A DNA stretch of 64,000 bases from Mucilaginibacter sp. JRF. GTDB lineage: Bacteria > Bacteroidota > Bacteroidia > Sphingobacteriales > Sphingobacteriaceae. The stretch's first letter is position 1. Every line of letters starts with the position of its first letter. The position numbers were made by a program, and so were the translations under genes. Location of the stretch: NCBI RefSeq assembly GCF_015223065.1, contig NZ_JADFBY010000012.1, positions 1-64,000 on the forward strand. The letters are read 5' to 3'. Below, in pieces: positions 9,541 through 16,494 of the stretch. Under the pieces are notes generated by a model. The model made no database searches. It was given only the letters and a program-made list of their open reading frames with translations, and was not told the origin of the DNA.

Positions 9541-9671
9541 TAATATAGTCAGGGGTTATTTAGGTTACGGGGTTTATTGCCTCAATGTAGTGCTAATCCA
9601 TCAGCATAACAACAAAAAGCCTATTTTGTTAATTGGCTGACAAACTGTCACCCAATATTTAAAAGATTGTG

Positions 9672-9679
9672 TATTTTTG
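9672..9679 (+). promoter_or_regulatory. Candidate -7 box for miaB
   Basis: TATTTTTG fits the Bacteroidota TAnnTTTG consensus and lies 20 bases before the chosen miaB start. No clear TTG was found 17-23 bases upstream. Confidence 0.4.
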
Positions 9680-9698
9680 CAGCCACAAGAATTTAAGC

Positions 9699-11189
9699 AT
9701 GATAGATTTGGTAATTCCGGATAAGACACACGACGAGAGCAGGCAGGGCGAAGCTTTGATTTTGGAACCTACGGGCAAAAACAATGGCCGTAAGCTATAT
9801 ATTGAAAGTTATGGCTGCGCCATGAATTTTTCGGACAGCGAGATCGTTGCTTCCATTTTAGCCGAACAGGGTTTTGAAACCACCAAAGACTATAATAATG
9901 CCGATGTGATTTTCATCAACACCTGCTCGATACGTGAAAATGCCGAGCAGCGCGTACGTAACCGTTTAAAGGAATTTACCATTGCCAAGGTAAAAAATCC
10001 GGATATGGTGGTAGGCGTGCTGGGCTGTATGGCCGAGCGCCTGAAATCAAAATTTTTGGAAGAAGAAAAACTGGTTGACGTTGTTGTGGGCCCTGATGCC
10101 TATCGCGACCTGCCCAACCTGATAGATAAAGTTGACGGTGGCCAAAAAGCAGTTAACGTACTACTATCTCGCGAGGAAACTTATGCTGATATAAGCCCTG
10201 TACGCTTGAATAGCAACGGCATAAACGCCTTTGTATCCATAATGCGCGGGTGCGATAATATGTGTTCATTCTGCGTGGTACCGTTTACCCGCGGCCGCGA
10301 GCGCAGCCGTGATGCGCACTCCATAGTTGCCGAGTGTACCGATCTGTTCAACAAAGGCTACCGCGAGGTAACCCTGCTGGGCCAGAATGTAGACTCGTAC
10401 AAATGGAGCGCGACCACACCCCCACAATATCCTGTGGATGGAGGTGATAGCAAAGTCCTCCCCCCCGGGGAGGATTTAGGAGGGGTAGTAGTAAACTTCG
10501 CCAACCTTTTAGAGATGGTTGCCCTGGTAAGCCCTGAGTTGCGTGTTCGTTTCTCAACATCGCACCCGAAGGATATTACCGACGAGGTGCTGTACACCAT
10601 GGCTAAGTACGATAATATTTGCAAATACATACACCTGCCGGTACAATCGGGCAATAGCCGTGTGCTTGAGCTGATGAACCGTACTTACGACCGTGAGTGG
10701 TATATGGACAGGGTGAATGCCATCCGCCGTATCATTCCGGGTTGTGGCATATCAACCGACGTAATTACCGGCTTTTGTACCGAAACCGAGGAAGAACATG
10801 CCGATACTTTAAGCATGATGGATTTTGTGCAGTACGATTTTGCCTACATGTTTATGTACTCTGAAAGGCCGGGCACTCTTGCCGCCAAGCGTTATGCCGA
10901 TGATATTCCGGAGGCGGTAAAAAGCCGTCGCTTAAAAGAGGTAGTGGCCAGGCAGCAGCAATCATCATACGCCAAATTGCAGGAGCAATTGGGCAAGGTA
11001 CAGCGTGTACTGATCGAAGGTTTCTCAAAAAAATCAGACCAGGACTATTGCGGTCGTAACGACCAAAACGCCATGGTAGTTTTCCCGGTACACCCTGACT
11101 ACAAACCCGGCCAATACGCCAACGTAATGGTTGAAAGAACCACTACGGCTACGTTAATCGGAAAAGTGGTTATCCCCCAAACCCCCTAA
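9699..11189 (+). CDS. miaB: tRNA-2-methylthio-N6-isopentenyladenosine37 synthase MiaB
   Basis: A radical-SAM methylthiotransferase that adds the 2-methylthio group to i6A37 of tRNAs reading U-starting codons. I start at ATG 9699, since the upstream in-frame codons overlap the promoter box. The N-terminal UPF0004 domain has its three cluster cysteines (C40, C76, C110). The radical-SAM motif CDNMCSFC gives C185, C189 and C192. A TRAM domain closes the protein (about 430-490). At 496 residues it is longer than usual. Residues 252-264 (KVLPPGEDLGGVV) are encoded by a copy of dispersed repeat R2 inserted in frame, and the last residues and the stop codon (PQTP-stop) come from another repeat. All catalytic cysteines are intact, so the enzyme is probably active. 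It leads a run with the sigma54 activator, lptE and secG. Confidence 0.97.
   Translation: MIDLVIPDKTHDESRQGEALILEPTGKNNGRKLYIESYGCAMNFSDSEIVASILAEQGFETTKDYNNADVIFINTCSIRENAEQRVRNRLKEFTIAKVKNPDMVVGVLGCMAERLKSKFLEEEKLVDVVVGPDAYRDLPNLIDKVDGGQKAVNVLLSREETYADISPVRLNSNGINAFVSIMRGCDNMCSFCVVPFTRGRERSRDAHSIVAECTDLFNKGYREVTLLGQNVDSYKWSATTPPQYPVDGGDSKVLPPGEDLGGVVVNFANLLEMVALVSPELRVRFSTSHPKDITDEVLYTMAKYDNICKYIHLPVQSGNSRVLELMNRTYDREWYMDRVNAIRRIIPGCGISTDVITGFCTETEEEHADTLSMMDFVQYDFAYMFMYSERPGTLAAKRYADDIPEAVKSRRLKEVVARQQQSSYAKLQEQLGKVQRVLIEGFSKKSDQDYCGRNDQNAMVVFPVHPDYKPGQYANVMVERTTTATLIGKVVIPQTP
10452..10485 (+). repeat. R2 palindromic repeat inserted in frame in miaB
   Basis: 34 bases identical to 117-150 except one T-to-C change in the loop. 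It is read as KVLPPGEDLGG within MiaB, between the LLGQNVDSYKW motif and NFANLLEMVA. It contains no stop codon in this frame and the reading frame is kept on both sides. Confidence 0.88.
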
Positions 11190-11267
11190 AGGGGAGTTAC
11201 GGCTGCACGTATAGGGATAATTAAACTTAAATTATAAATTTATTCCCCCTTTAGGGGGTTAGGGGGC
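11171..11267. repeat. Bipartite inverted repeat R5, copy in the miaB/activator spacer
   Basis: Left arm ATCCCCCAAACCCCCTAAAG (from 11172) and right arm ATTCCCCCTTTAGGGGGTTAG and on (11242-11267) are inverted relative to each other, separated by an AT-rich middle. The left arm contains the miaB stop codon (CCC TAA). The right arm ends three bases before the ATG of the next gene. The same 26-base right arm occurs exactly at 32942-32967, before nrdA. Confidence 0.8.
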
Positions 11268-11269
11268 TC

Positions 11270-12532
11270 ATGGATATACAAGAAATTAAACAACGCTTTG
11301 GTATCATCGGCAATTCGCCGTTGCTTAACAGGGCTATAAATATTGCCAACCAGGTTGCCCCTACTGATATTTCGGTATTAATTACCGGCGAAAGCGGTAG
11401 TGGTAAAGAGGTTTTTTCGCATATAATACATCAAATTAGTCCGCGTAAGCATGGGCCTTTTATAGCCGTTAACTGCGGCGCCATACCCGAGGGCACTATT
11501 GATTCCGAACTTTTCGGTCACGAAAAGGGAGCATATACCGGTGCCGTAGGCGAGCGTAAAGGTTACTTTGAAACCGTTAACGGCGGTACCATCTTTTTAG
11601 ATGAAATAGCCGAAATGCCTTTGGGTACACAGGCGCGTTTACTGCGTGTGCTTGAATCGGGCCAGTTTATCAAGGTAGGTTCATCAAAGGTTGAAAAAAC
11701 CAATGTACGTGTTATTGCCGCTACCAATGTTGATGTGTATGATGCTGTTAAGGCGGGTAAGTTCAGGGAAGACCTGTACTATCGTTTAAACACCGTGCCT
11801 CTGCGTATACCACCACTGCGCGATCGTAAAGAGGATGTTTACCTGCTTTTCCGCAAGTTTACATCAGATTTTACTGACAAGTACCGCACCCCGCCCATTC
11901 AGCTTGATGATGAGGCACAGCAGGTACTGATCAATTACTCGTGGCCGGGTAACGTTAGGCAGCTAAAAAACATGGCCGAGCAATTGGCCGTTTTGGAGCG
12001 CGACCGCATTATTACCGCGCAAACGCTGCTCACCTACATTCCGCACGAAACAAGCCGCAGCAATTTGCCAATGCGTTTGGATAATCAGCCTAAAGAAGAT
12101 TTTTCGGAGCGCGACATACTATATAAAGTGCTTTTTGATATGAAGCGCGATATGGTGGAGCTGAAAAAACTGGTGGCCAATATTATTGAACATGGCGGTG
12201 TGCCTGCTAATTACGACGATCATTCGCAAGCCATTAATCAGCTTTATCGCGATATTGAATTACCGCAAAGCACCGAGGCACAATTTACTTTGCATCATCC
12301 CGTTAATGCCAGTATCAATACGCCGGTGCCAAGCCATAATCATAAGAATAACGATTACCATATCACCCACGATGCTGAGGAGGTAGAGGAATCGTTATCG
12401 CTGATAGAAAAGGAATCAGACCTGATACGCAAGGCCCTTAAAAAACATAAGGGTAAACGTAAACTGGCCGCCAATGAGCTGGGCATATCCGAGCGTACGT
12501 TGTACCGTAAGATCAAAGAGCTAAATTTATAG
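11270..12532 (+). CDS. Sigma54-dependent activator (AAA+ and Fis-type HTH), no receiver domain
   Basis: A 420-residue bacterial enhancer-binding protein that remodels RNA polymerase-sigma54. The AAA+ domain occupies about residues 10-240, with Walker A GESGSGKE (40-47), the sigma54-contact loop GAYTGA (87-92, a Tyr variant of GAFTGA), Walker B GGTIFLDEIAEM (105-116) and WPGNVRQLKN near 230. A linker of about 130 residues leads to a C-terminal Fis-type helix-turn-helix (KLAANELGISERTLYRKIKEL). There is no N-terminal receiver or GAF domain, so activity must be controlled by expression, another protein or the linker. The start codon is three bases after a repeat arm. Its position between miaB and lptE/secG suggests an envelope-related regulon, which is inference; its target promoters are unknown. 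Confidence 0.93.
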   Translation: MDIQEIKQRFGIIGNSPLLNRAINIANQVAPTDISVLITGESGSGKEVFSHIIHQISPRKHGPFIAVNCGAIPEGTIDSELFGHEKGAYTGAVGERKGYFETVNGGTIFLDEIAEMPLGTQARLLRVLESGQFIKVGSSKVEKTNVRVIAATNVDVYDAVKAGKFREDLYYRLNTVPLRIPPLRDRKEDVYLLFRKFTSDFTDKYRTPPIQLDDEAQQVLINYSWPGNVRQLKNMAEQLAVLERDRIITAQTLLTYIPHETSRSNLPMRLDNQPKEDFSERDILYKVLFDMKRDMVELKKLVANIIEHGGVPANYDDHSQAINQLYRDIELPQSTEAQFTLHHPVNASINTPVPSHNHKNNDYHITHDAEEVEESLSLIEKESDLIRKALKKHKGKRKLAANELGISERTLYRKIKELNL

Positions 12533-12538
12533 GGCTAA

Positions 12539-13057
12539 ATGAGAAGAATACTTATTTTTTTTGTAGCGATGACGGGGCTTATGCTCCTGTCGCAATCGTG
12601 CAGCATTACGCTTAACGGCGCTACCATACCGCCCGAGCTTAAAACCATTAATATAGAGTTTTTTGAGAACAACGCCCCGCTGGTGGTAAGTAACCTGAGC
12701 CAGGATTTTACCGAAGCGCTTAAAAACCGCATACGTTCGCAATCAAGCATAAGTGTAGTGCGCGATCCGGCGGCCAATGCTACCATGTCGGGCTCTATAA
12801 CAAATTACACTATTACCCCGGTATCAGTTGAGGCTACAAACCCTAACACGCCGCCAATTGCCAATGCGTCGCGTTTAAGCATCACCGTTAACGTAAAATT
12901 TGTCACCGAAACAGATAAGAAGCTTAACTTTGAGCAGCAGTTTACCAAGTATCAGGATTTTCAGGGTGATATTTCATCGCGCGAGCAAACCCTGATACAG
13001 AACATAGTACGGCAGTTGGTTGACGATATTTTCAATAAAGCCTTTAACAATTGGTAA
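12539..13057 (+). CDS. lptE: LPS-assembly lipoprotein LptE-like
   Basis: A 172-residue lipoprotein. A short hydrophobic leader ends in the lipobox LSQSC (Cys21), so the mature protein is lipidated and probably faces the outer membrane from inside. The remainder (TLNGATIPPELKTINIEFFENNAPL, then a mixed alpha/beta body ending in VRQLVDDIFNKAFNNW) matches the Bacteroidota LptE family. Those proteins plug the LptD barrel and assist lipopolysaccharide insertion. It starts six bases after the activator gene, so the two are likely co-transcribed, with the acidic protein gene and secG following. The lipoprotein call is certain; the LptE call rests on overall pattern and gene order. Confidence 0.85.
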   Translation: MRRILIFFVAMTGLMLLSQSCSITLNGATIPPELKTINIEFFENNAPLVVSNLSQDFTEALKNRIRSQSSISVVRDPAANATMSGSITNYTITPVSVEATNPNTPPIANASRLSITVNVKFVTETDKKLNFEQQFTKYQDFQGDISSREQTLIQNIVRQLVDDIFNKAFNNW

Positions 13058-13078
13058 GCAATTCGTAGTTTCAACCTC

Positions 13079-14506
13079 GTGGATCAGTATAACAATAACC
13101 AGCAACACCAGTTTTTAGCGCATTTGCTAAGCAACCCTGCCCAGGGTGGCCAGGCTTATGTTAACGAATTGCAGCAGCTGGTAAAAAGCTATCCGCAAAG
13201 CGGGATATTGCAGGCATTATTGTCGCAGGCCCTTAATGAGAGGGAAGCCCCGGTTGCCGCGTTCTATTTTGATCCGCGTGCGCTGCATACGTTGTTAAAT
13301 GATCCGGCTGCATTACCTACGGTATCGCCTGAACAAATTTATCATCAGCAGGAAACCATCGCCCCAAGGCAAAAGGAAACGATTGCGGAGATTGCGGAAG
13401 AAGTGATACCTACCCACGAAGAAGAAGTTATCACTCTTGTAGAGGAAACGCTACCTACTGAACCAGCAGAAGAAATAGTAGCAGCGCAACCCGAACCGGA
13501 GATAATTGCAACTGAACAACCCGTTGAAGAAACTACCGAAGTATTCGACGAGATAACCCTGATAGAAGACATAGCCATTACGCCCGTAACCGGTGAAGAA
13601 CAGGGTGTTGTTGCAGAATCAATAGACGAGGAAGTTTACGAGGAGATAGTGGGTATTGATGATATTGCCCCCGCCGTAAAACAACCGGAACAACAACCTG
13701 AAGCCACGCAATTTACTTACGAAGACCCATTCAGTGCCGAGGATACCCGCGAATTGATTGAGGATACCGCTGATGCACCTGACGCTACCACCCAAGCAGC
13801 AACCGAAAAAGAACCGGGCTTTAAATTTAGCTACGAGGAAGAAAAGCTGATAGTTGGCAACATTGCGGCTACTGATTACTTCATGTTCGATAAGGCTTTT
13901 GGTAAGATAGAGGAATCAGCCCCTGAGCCTGCTGCCGAACCGGCACAGGAGCAAACCGAAGTTGAGCTTAGCGGTGAGGACAAAAAATATGTATCGCGCT
14001 ATCACGACGAGCAGATGCCTTACACCTTTTTATGGTGGCTGGATAAAACCCGTCGCGAATACTCAGGCATTTATCGCCCATATTCAAAATACACGCCTGA
14101 GCAACAAGCCGTAGTAGCTGAAAAAATGGCTGCCGCTGATGCCTTGCAACAGCAGTATATCGAAAACATCTTTCACCTGTCGTCAGTTGAAAGTTTGGAT
14201 AAAAATACAGCCGATAACCCCGCCACGGAGGTTAAACACAAGGGCGACGAGATAATTGAGCGCTTTATAAAGGAAGAACCGCAGATAAAGCCGCCAAGCA
14301 GCGATAAGCTGGATAATGAGAATAAGGCCAAGCGAAGCTCGGAAGATAGCAGCGAACTGGTAAGCGAAACCCTGGCCAACATTTATGCCGACCAGATGCT
14401 TTATCACAAAGCCATAGGTATTTACCGAAAATTAATGTTGAAATTCCCGGAAAAAAGCCGTTACTTTGCCGACCGTATAGAGAGTTTAGAAAAGAAAACA
14501 AGTTGA
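13079..14506 (+). CDS. Acidic protein of unknown function with C-terminal TPR-like helices
   Basis: A 475-residue protein with no recognised family. It starts with GTG at 13079; no ATG is well placed. Residues 1-80 form a helical domain (QFLAHLLSNPAQGGQAYVNE, then QLVKSYPQSGILQALLSQAL) like a tetratricopeptide unit. Residues 95-250 are extremely rich in Glu, Pro, Thr and Val and look disordered. A compact segment follows (about 300-345, with MPYTFLWWLDKTRREYSGIY). The end (ANIYADQMLYHKAIGIYRKL, then MLKFPEKSRYF) is TPR-like. It has no signal peptide, so it is probably cytosolic. It sits 21 bases after lptE and 10 before secG in one operon. A scaffold role is possible but not shown. Confidence 0.8.
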   Translation: MDQYNNNQQHQFLAHLLSNPAQGGQAYVNELQQLVKSYPQSGILQALLSQALNEREAPVAAFYFDPRALHTLLNDPAALPTVSPEQIYHQQETIAPRQKETIAEIAEEVIPTHEEEVITLVEETLPTEPAEEIVAAQPEPEIIATEQPVEETTEVFDEITLIEDIAITPVTGEEQGVVAESIDEEVYEEIVGIDDIAPAVKQPEQQPEATQFTYEDPFSAEDTRELIEDTADAPDATTQAATEKEPGFKFSYEEEKLIVGNIAATDYFMFDKAFGKIEESAPEPAAEPAQEQTEVELSGEDKKYVSRYHDEQMPYTFLWWLDKTRREYSGIYRPYSKYTPEQQAVVAEKMAAADALQQQYIENIFHLSSVESLDKNTADNPATEVKHKGDEIIERFIKEEPQIKPPSSDKLDNENKAKRSSEDSSELVSETLANIYADQMLYHKAIGIYRKLMLKFPEKSRYFADRIESLEKKTS

Positions 14507-14516
14507 TTATAAACAA

Positions 14517-14885
14517 ATGACCATTTTATTATTAGTTATAGCCGTTATAGTGTGCATACTGTTAGGGCTTATTGTGTTGATACAAAACCCTAAAGGTGGT
14601 GGCTTAGCTTCAAATTTCTCTGCCTCATCACAACTGATGGGCGTACAAAAAACAGGCGACTTTTTAGAGAAAGGCACCTGGATACTGGCTATTACCCTGA
14701 TGGTACTTTCGTTAGCTATCAACGTATCAGTAAAAAGCGGTGGCCCTGCGGGTAACAGCGATCTGCAACGCCAGATAGATAATGCTTCAAAACCATCAAC
14801 TCCGGCTACTACAGCACCGGCACCAACGCTTCCGGGCGCAGGTTCAGGTGCGGCACAAAAACCGGCTGACACTACCAAGAAATAA
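14517..14885 (+). CDS. secG: Preprotein translocase subunit SecG
   Basis: A 122-residue inner-membrane subunit of the SecYEG channel. Two transmembrane helices (about residues 2-23 and 52-72) flank the conserved cytosolic loop LIQNPKGGGLASNFSASSQL, followed by GVQKTGDFLEKGTW. The Pro/Ala/Thr-rich tail (from about residue 88) is longer than in E. coli SecG but is normal for Bacteroidota. It is the last gene of the miaB-to-secG run and is followed at once by an intrinsic terminator. Confidence 0.95.
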   Translation: MTILLLVIAVIVCILLGLIVLIQNPKGGGLASNFSASSQLMGVQKTGDFLEKGTWILAITLMVLSLAINVSVKSGGPAGNSDLQRQIDNASKPSTPATTAPAPTLPGAGSGAAQKPADTTKK

Positions 14886-14910
14886 GGTATAATACAATTC
14901 GATATAAAAA

Positions 14911-14943
14911 CGCCTCAACGTAATTGTTGAGGCGTTTTTTTTT
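14911..14943 (+). terminator. Intrinsic terminator after secG
   Basis: CGCCTCAAC-GTAATT-GTTGAGGCG is a perfect 9-bp stem with a 6-base loop and a run of ten T after it. Confidence 0.95.
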
Positions 14944-14969
14944 GTGAGATTTTTTGAGAGATGTTCATT

Positions 14970-15048
14970 AAACCCCTCCCTGACCTCCCCGAGGGAGGGA
15001 ATAGTTTTAAGCTTAATTCCCTCCCTCGGGAGGGCCGGGGAGGGGTTT
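14970..15048. repeat. R2-type double palindrome
   Basis: A 79-base near-perfect inverted repeat. The left arm AAACCCCTCCCTGACCTCCC and its continuation pair with the right arm ending GGGGAGGGGTTT. Each arm is itself a small palindrome (CTCCC..GGGAG). A half-copy lies at 41799-41827. Confidence 0.85.
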
Positions 15049-15079
15049 CGCCGACTATTGCTTTGATTGAAAATAAACT

Positions 15080-15155
15080 TGTCATTCCGAACGATAGAGA
15101 GGAATCTGTCGCTTGATTATGAACGCGTGCAGATTTCTCCTCCGTCGAAATGACA
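15080..15155 (-). repeat. R1 palindromic repeat, inverted copy
   Basis: Same family as 24-106 in opposite orientation. The central CGCTTGATTATGAACGC is the exact reverse complement of bases in 24-106, and the outer arms TGTCATTCCGA / TCGAAATGACA are conserved. Confidence 0.8.
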
Positions 15156-15174
15156 AGATTTGAGAAAGAATAAA

Positions 15175-15189
15175 ACCACGTCATTGCGA
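15175..15189 (+). repeat. Left half of palindrome R3, split by the IS110 element
   Basis: CCACGTCATTGCGA continues logically at 16382 (GAGGTACGAAGCAATCTC). Joined, it is the mirror of the arm ending at 16458 (GCCTCGCAAAGACGTG). Confidence 0.75.
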
Positions 15190-15192
15190 TTT

Positions 15193-16169
15193 CTATGATG
15201 AAAGCAAATGTTTTTGATAGGGCATTTGCTTTTTTATTACAGCAAATATTCGGTGGATGATTTTGTTTCTGACAGCATTTAGTGCACTCATTTTATTTTT
15301 GCCTTCATCGACTTTTCTCCTGTAGTATATCATCAAGTCGTTTTCCAGCCTTATGGCAGACATTGCAGCCAGGTGCAGCGTGGATTTAAGTGCCTTATCA
15401 GCATATGAAGATACCCGATCCCTCCCCCTGATGGAAGTGCCTGATTGATGACTGAAAGGTACAACACCACTATAACAAGCCATTTTACGAGGTTCGTTGA
15501 TCGTGGTAAAGCTTTCTGTTTTGGCCAGCATCATCCAGCAGAGGACCTTGCCTACTCCCGGTACTGAGCGAATCAGTTCGGTCTGATACTCCATAGCGGC
15601 ATCCGTTTTTATCAGGGCCTCAATCTCTTTTTCGATTAGCAGAAGTTGCTTATCTAATAAAGCAAGCTGTTGTTTATTCAAAGTCAACAGGGACTTGTCT
15701 ATGCCCAAATGCTTCATCTTTGCATAATCATATTGCTGCTTAAGAAGACTTCTTTTAGACCTGACACGGCTGTTGCGCTCCGTCAGCAGGATCTTAAGCT
15801 TTGGATGACAGGCAAGGCCGGTTTCCACTGTGGTAGGTCCCGGTAATTCTTGCTGATAAAGGCTGCAATTCTAACTGCATCTATTTTATCGTTCTTACCC
15901 CTGACCAAACCCATACTTTTTTTCAGGTGCAGGGGCGAAACTACAAACACCCGGTGCGGGCTGTCTTTCAATGCTTCATACAGCGCCCAATTATAACGGC
16001 CTGTATTCTCCATGCAGATAATCAGTTCCTGCTTAAACTTACCGAAAAACCTGGTAATGTTTTTTACGTCATTGTCGATGATAAAAGATTGCTGCCCACT
16101 ATGGCTGCTTACACAGATATCTAAAGTAGCATTGCTTACATCAATACCTGCAAATGTCAGATTTTGCAT
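15193..16169 (-). pseudogene. IS110-family transposase (DEDD recombinase), frameshifted
   Basis: The N-terminal DEDD (RuvC-like) domain reads from ATG 16169: GIDVSNATLDI, the acidic ENTGRYN motif and KNDKIDAVRIA. It runs to a premature stop at 15783 in the wrong frame (QSLRSC-stop). The second part (15193 to about 15795, minus strand) continues in another frame with the coiled linker and the Tnp_20 domain (IRSVPGVGKVLCWMMLAKTE, GVVPFSHQSGTSIRGRDRVS, MSALNAVRNKIIHRIF). One base restored in CTTAAG at about 15793-15798 would read QSL-KILLTERN and make a full-length protein of about 325 residues. This is either a one-base loss that inactivates the element or a sequencing error in a short A/T run. 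All catalytic motifs are present in the two pieces. Confidence 0.88.
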
Positions 16170-16194
16170 AATTTTGTAATGAAAGTTAAATGAT

Positions 16195-16345
16195 TGAGAT
16201 CATCAACATTGCTCAACTCCTTGATAATGGGCCTCCAACCCGAATTTCTATCTGAGTATTTTGCTGATGAAAAAGGGCAGGGTCTGTATCGCAAGTTGAG
16301 TCTCTAACTCAGAGGAACGTTTAGTGCACCCTGCTCTTTCTCAAT
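16195..16345 (-). ncRNA. Candidate bridge RNA of the IS110 element
   Basis: The non-coding left end, read in transposase orientation, has two foldable loops in the order known for IS621-type bridge RNAs. Loop 1 is closed by GCAGGGT/ACCCTGC (16334-16328 with 16283-16277). Its 5' side has ACGTTCCTC (16320-16312), matching the target's left half CGTACCTC at 7 of 8 bases. Its 3' side has TTGCGA (16294-16289), complementary to the target's right half. Loop 2 has ATAGAAAT (16251-16244), identical to the element's right end (15196-15189), and AAGGA (16222-16218), complementary to its left end plus core. The matches are seen in the sequence; the role as an RNA is inference from the IS110 family. Confidence 0.65.
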
Positions 16346-16381
16346 CTAATTATCCACTAATTTAATTATGCTAATCTAAAG

Positions 16382-16458
16382 GAGGTACGAAGCAATCTCT
16401 TTAGGACAATCTTCAAGATCAGCCGCTCGGGGATTACTTCGTGCCTCGCAAAGACGTG
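16382..16458 (+). repeat. Right part of palindrome R3
   Basis: GAGGTACGAAGCAATCTC pairs with GGGATTACTTCGTGCCTC (about 16429-16446) across a 30-base middle, and the arm ends GCAAAGACGTG. Together with 15175-15189 it forms one palindrome of about 90 bases, interrupted by the insertion element. Confidence 0.75.
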
Positions 16459-16494
16459 TTTGTGTGGGATAGAATTCGATGTTAGGAGGGGTTA

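Larger units (their letters stand above)
14886..15192. other. Repeat-rich spacer between secG and the IS110 element
   Basis: 307 bases without a gene. In order it holds the secG terminator, an R2-type double palindrome (14970-15048), an inverted R1 copy (15080-15155) and the left half of the palindrome that the insertion element has split (15175-15189). Confidence 0.8.
15190..16381 (-). mobile_element. IS110-family insertion element (about 1.2 kb)
   Basis: Boundaries are inferred by rejoining the flanks. CACGTCATTGCGA (ending at 15189) plus GGTACGAAGCAATC (from 16384) rebuilds one arm of palindrome R3. A GA dinucleotide is present at both junctions (15188-15189 and 16382-16383; TC in transposase orientation), as expected for the IS110 core. 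There are no terminal inverted repeats, which is normal for this family. The element holds one frameshifted transposase gene and about 210 non-coding bases upstream of it (left end). The right end is minimal, since the transposase stop codon lies only three bases from the core. The layout, with its long non-coding part before the gene, fits the IS110 subgroup and not IS1111. Confidence 0.85.

Noticed and set aside
10358..10654. Open antisense frame of about 98 codons opposite miaB
   Set aside because: It follows from codon composition of miaB, has no start context or family pattern, and spans the inserted repeat.
11186..11267. Rho-independent terminator after miaB
   Set aside because: The arms are GC-rich and mirrored but lack a T-run after the hairpin on the plus strand, and the same arm occurs before nrdA, so it is a dispersed repeat.
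14970..15048. CRISPR-like repeat cluster
   Set aside because: The repeats are palindromic, single and without regular spacers; no cas gene in the window.
15783..15828. Programmed ribosomal frameshift in the IS110 transposase
   Set aside because: IS110 transposases are normally a single frame, and no slippery heptamer with a downstream structure is evident; a one-base loss is simpler.
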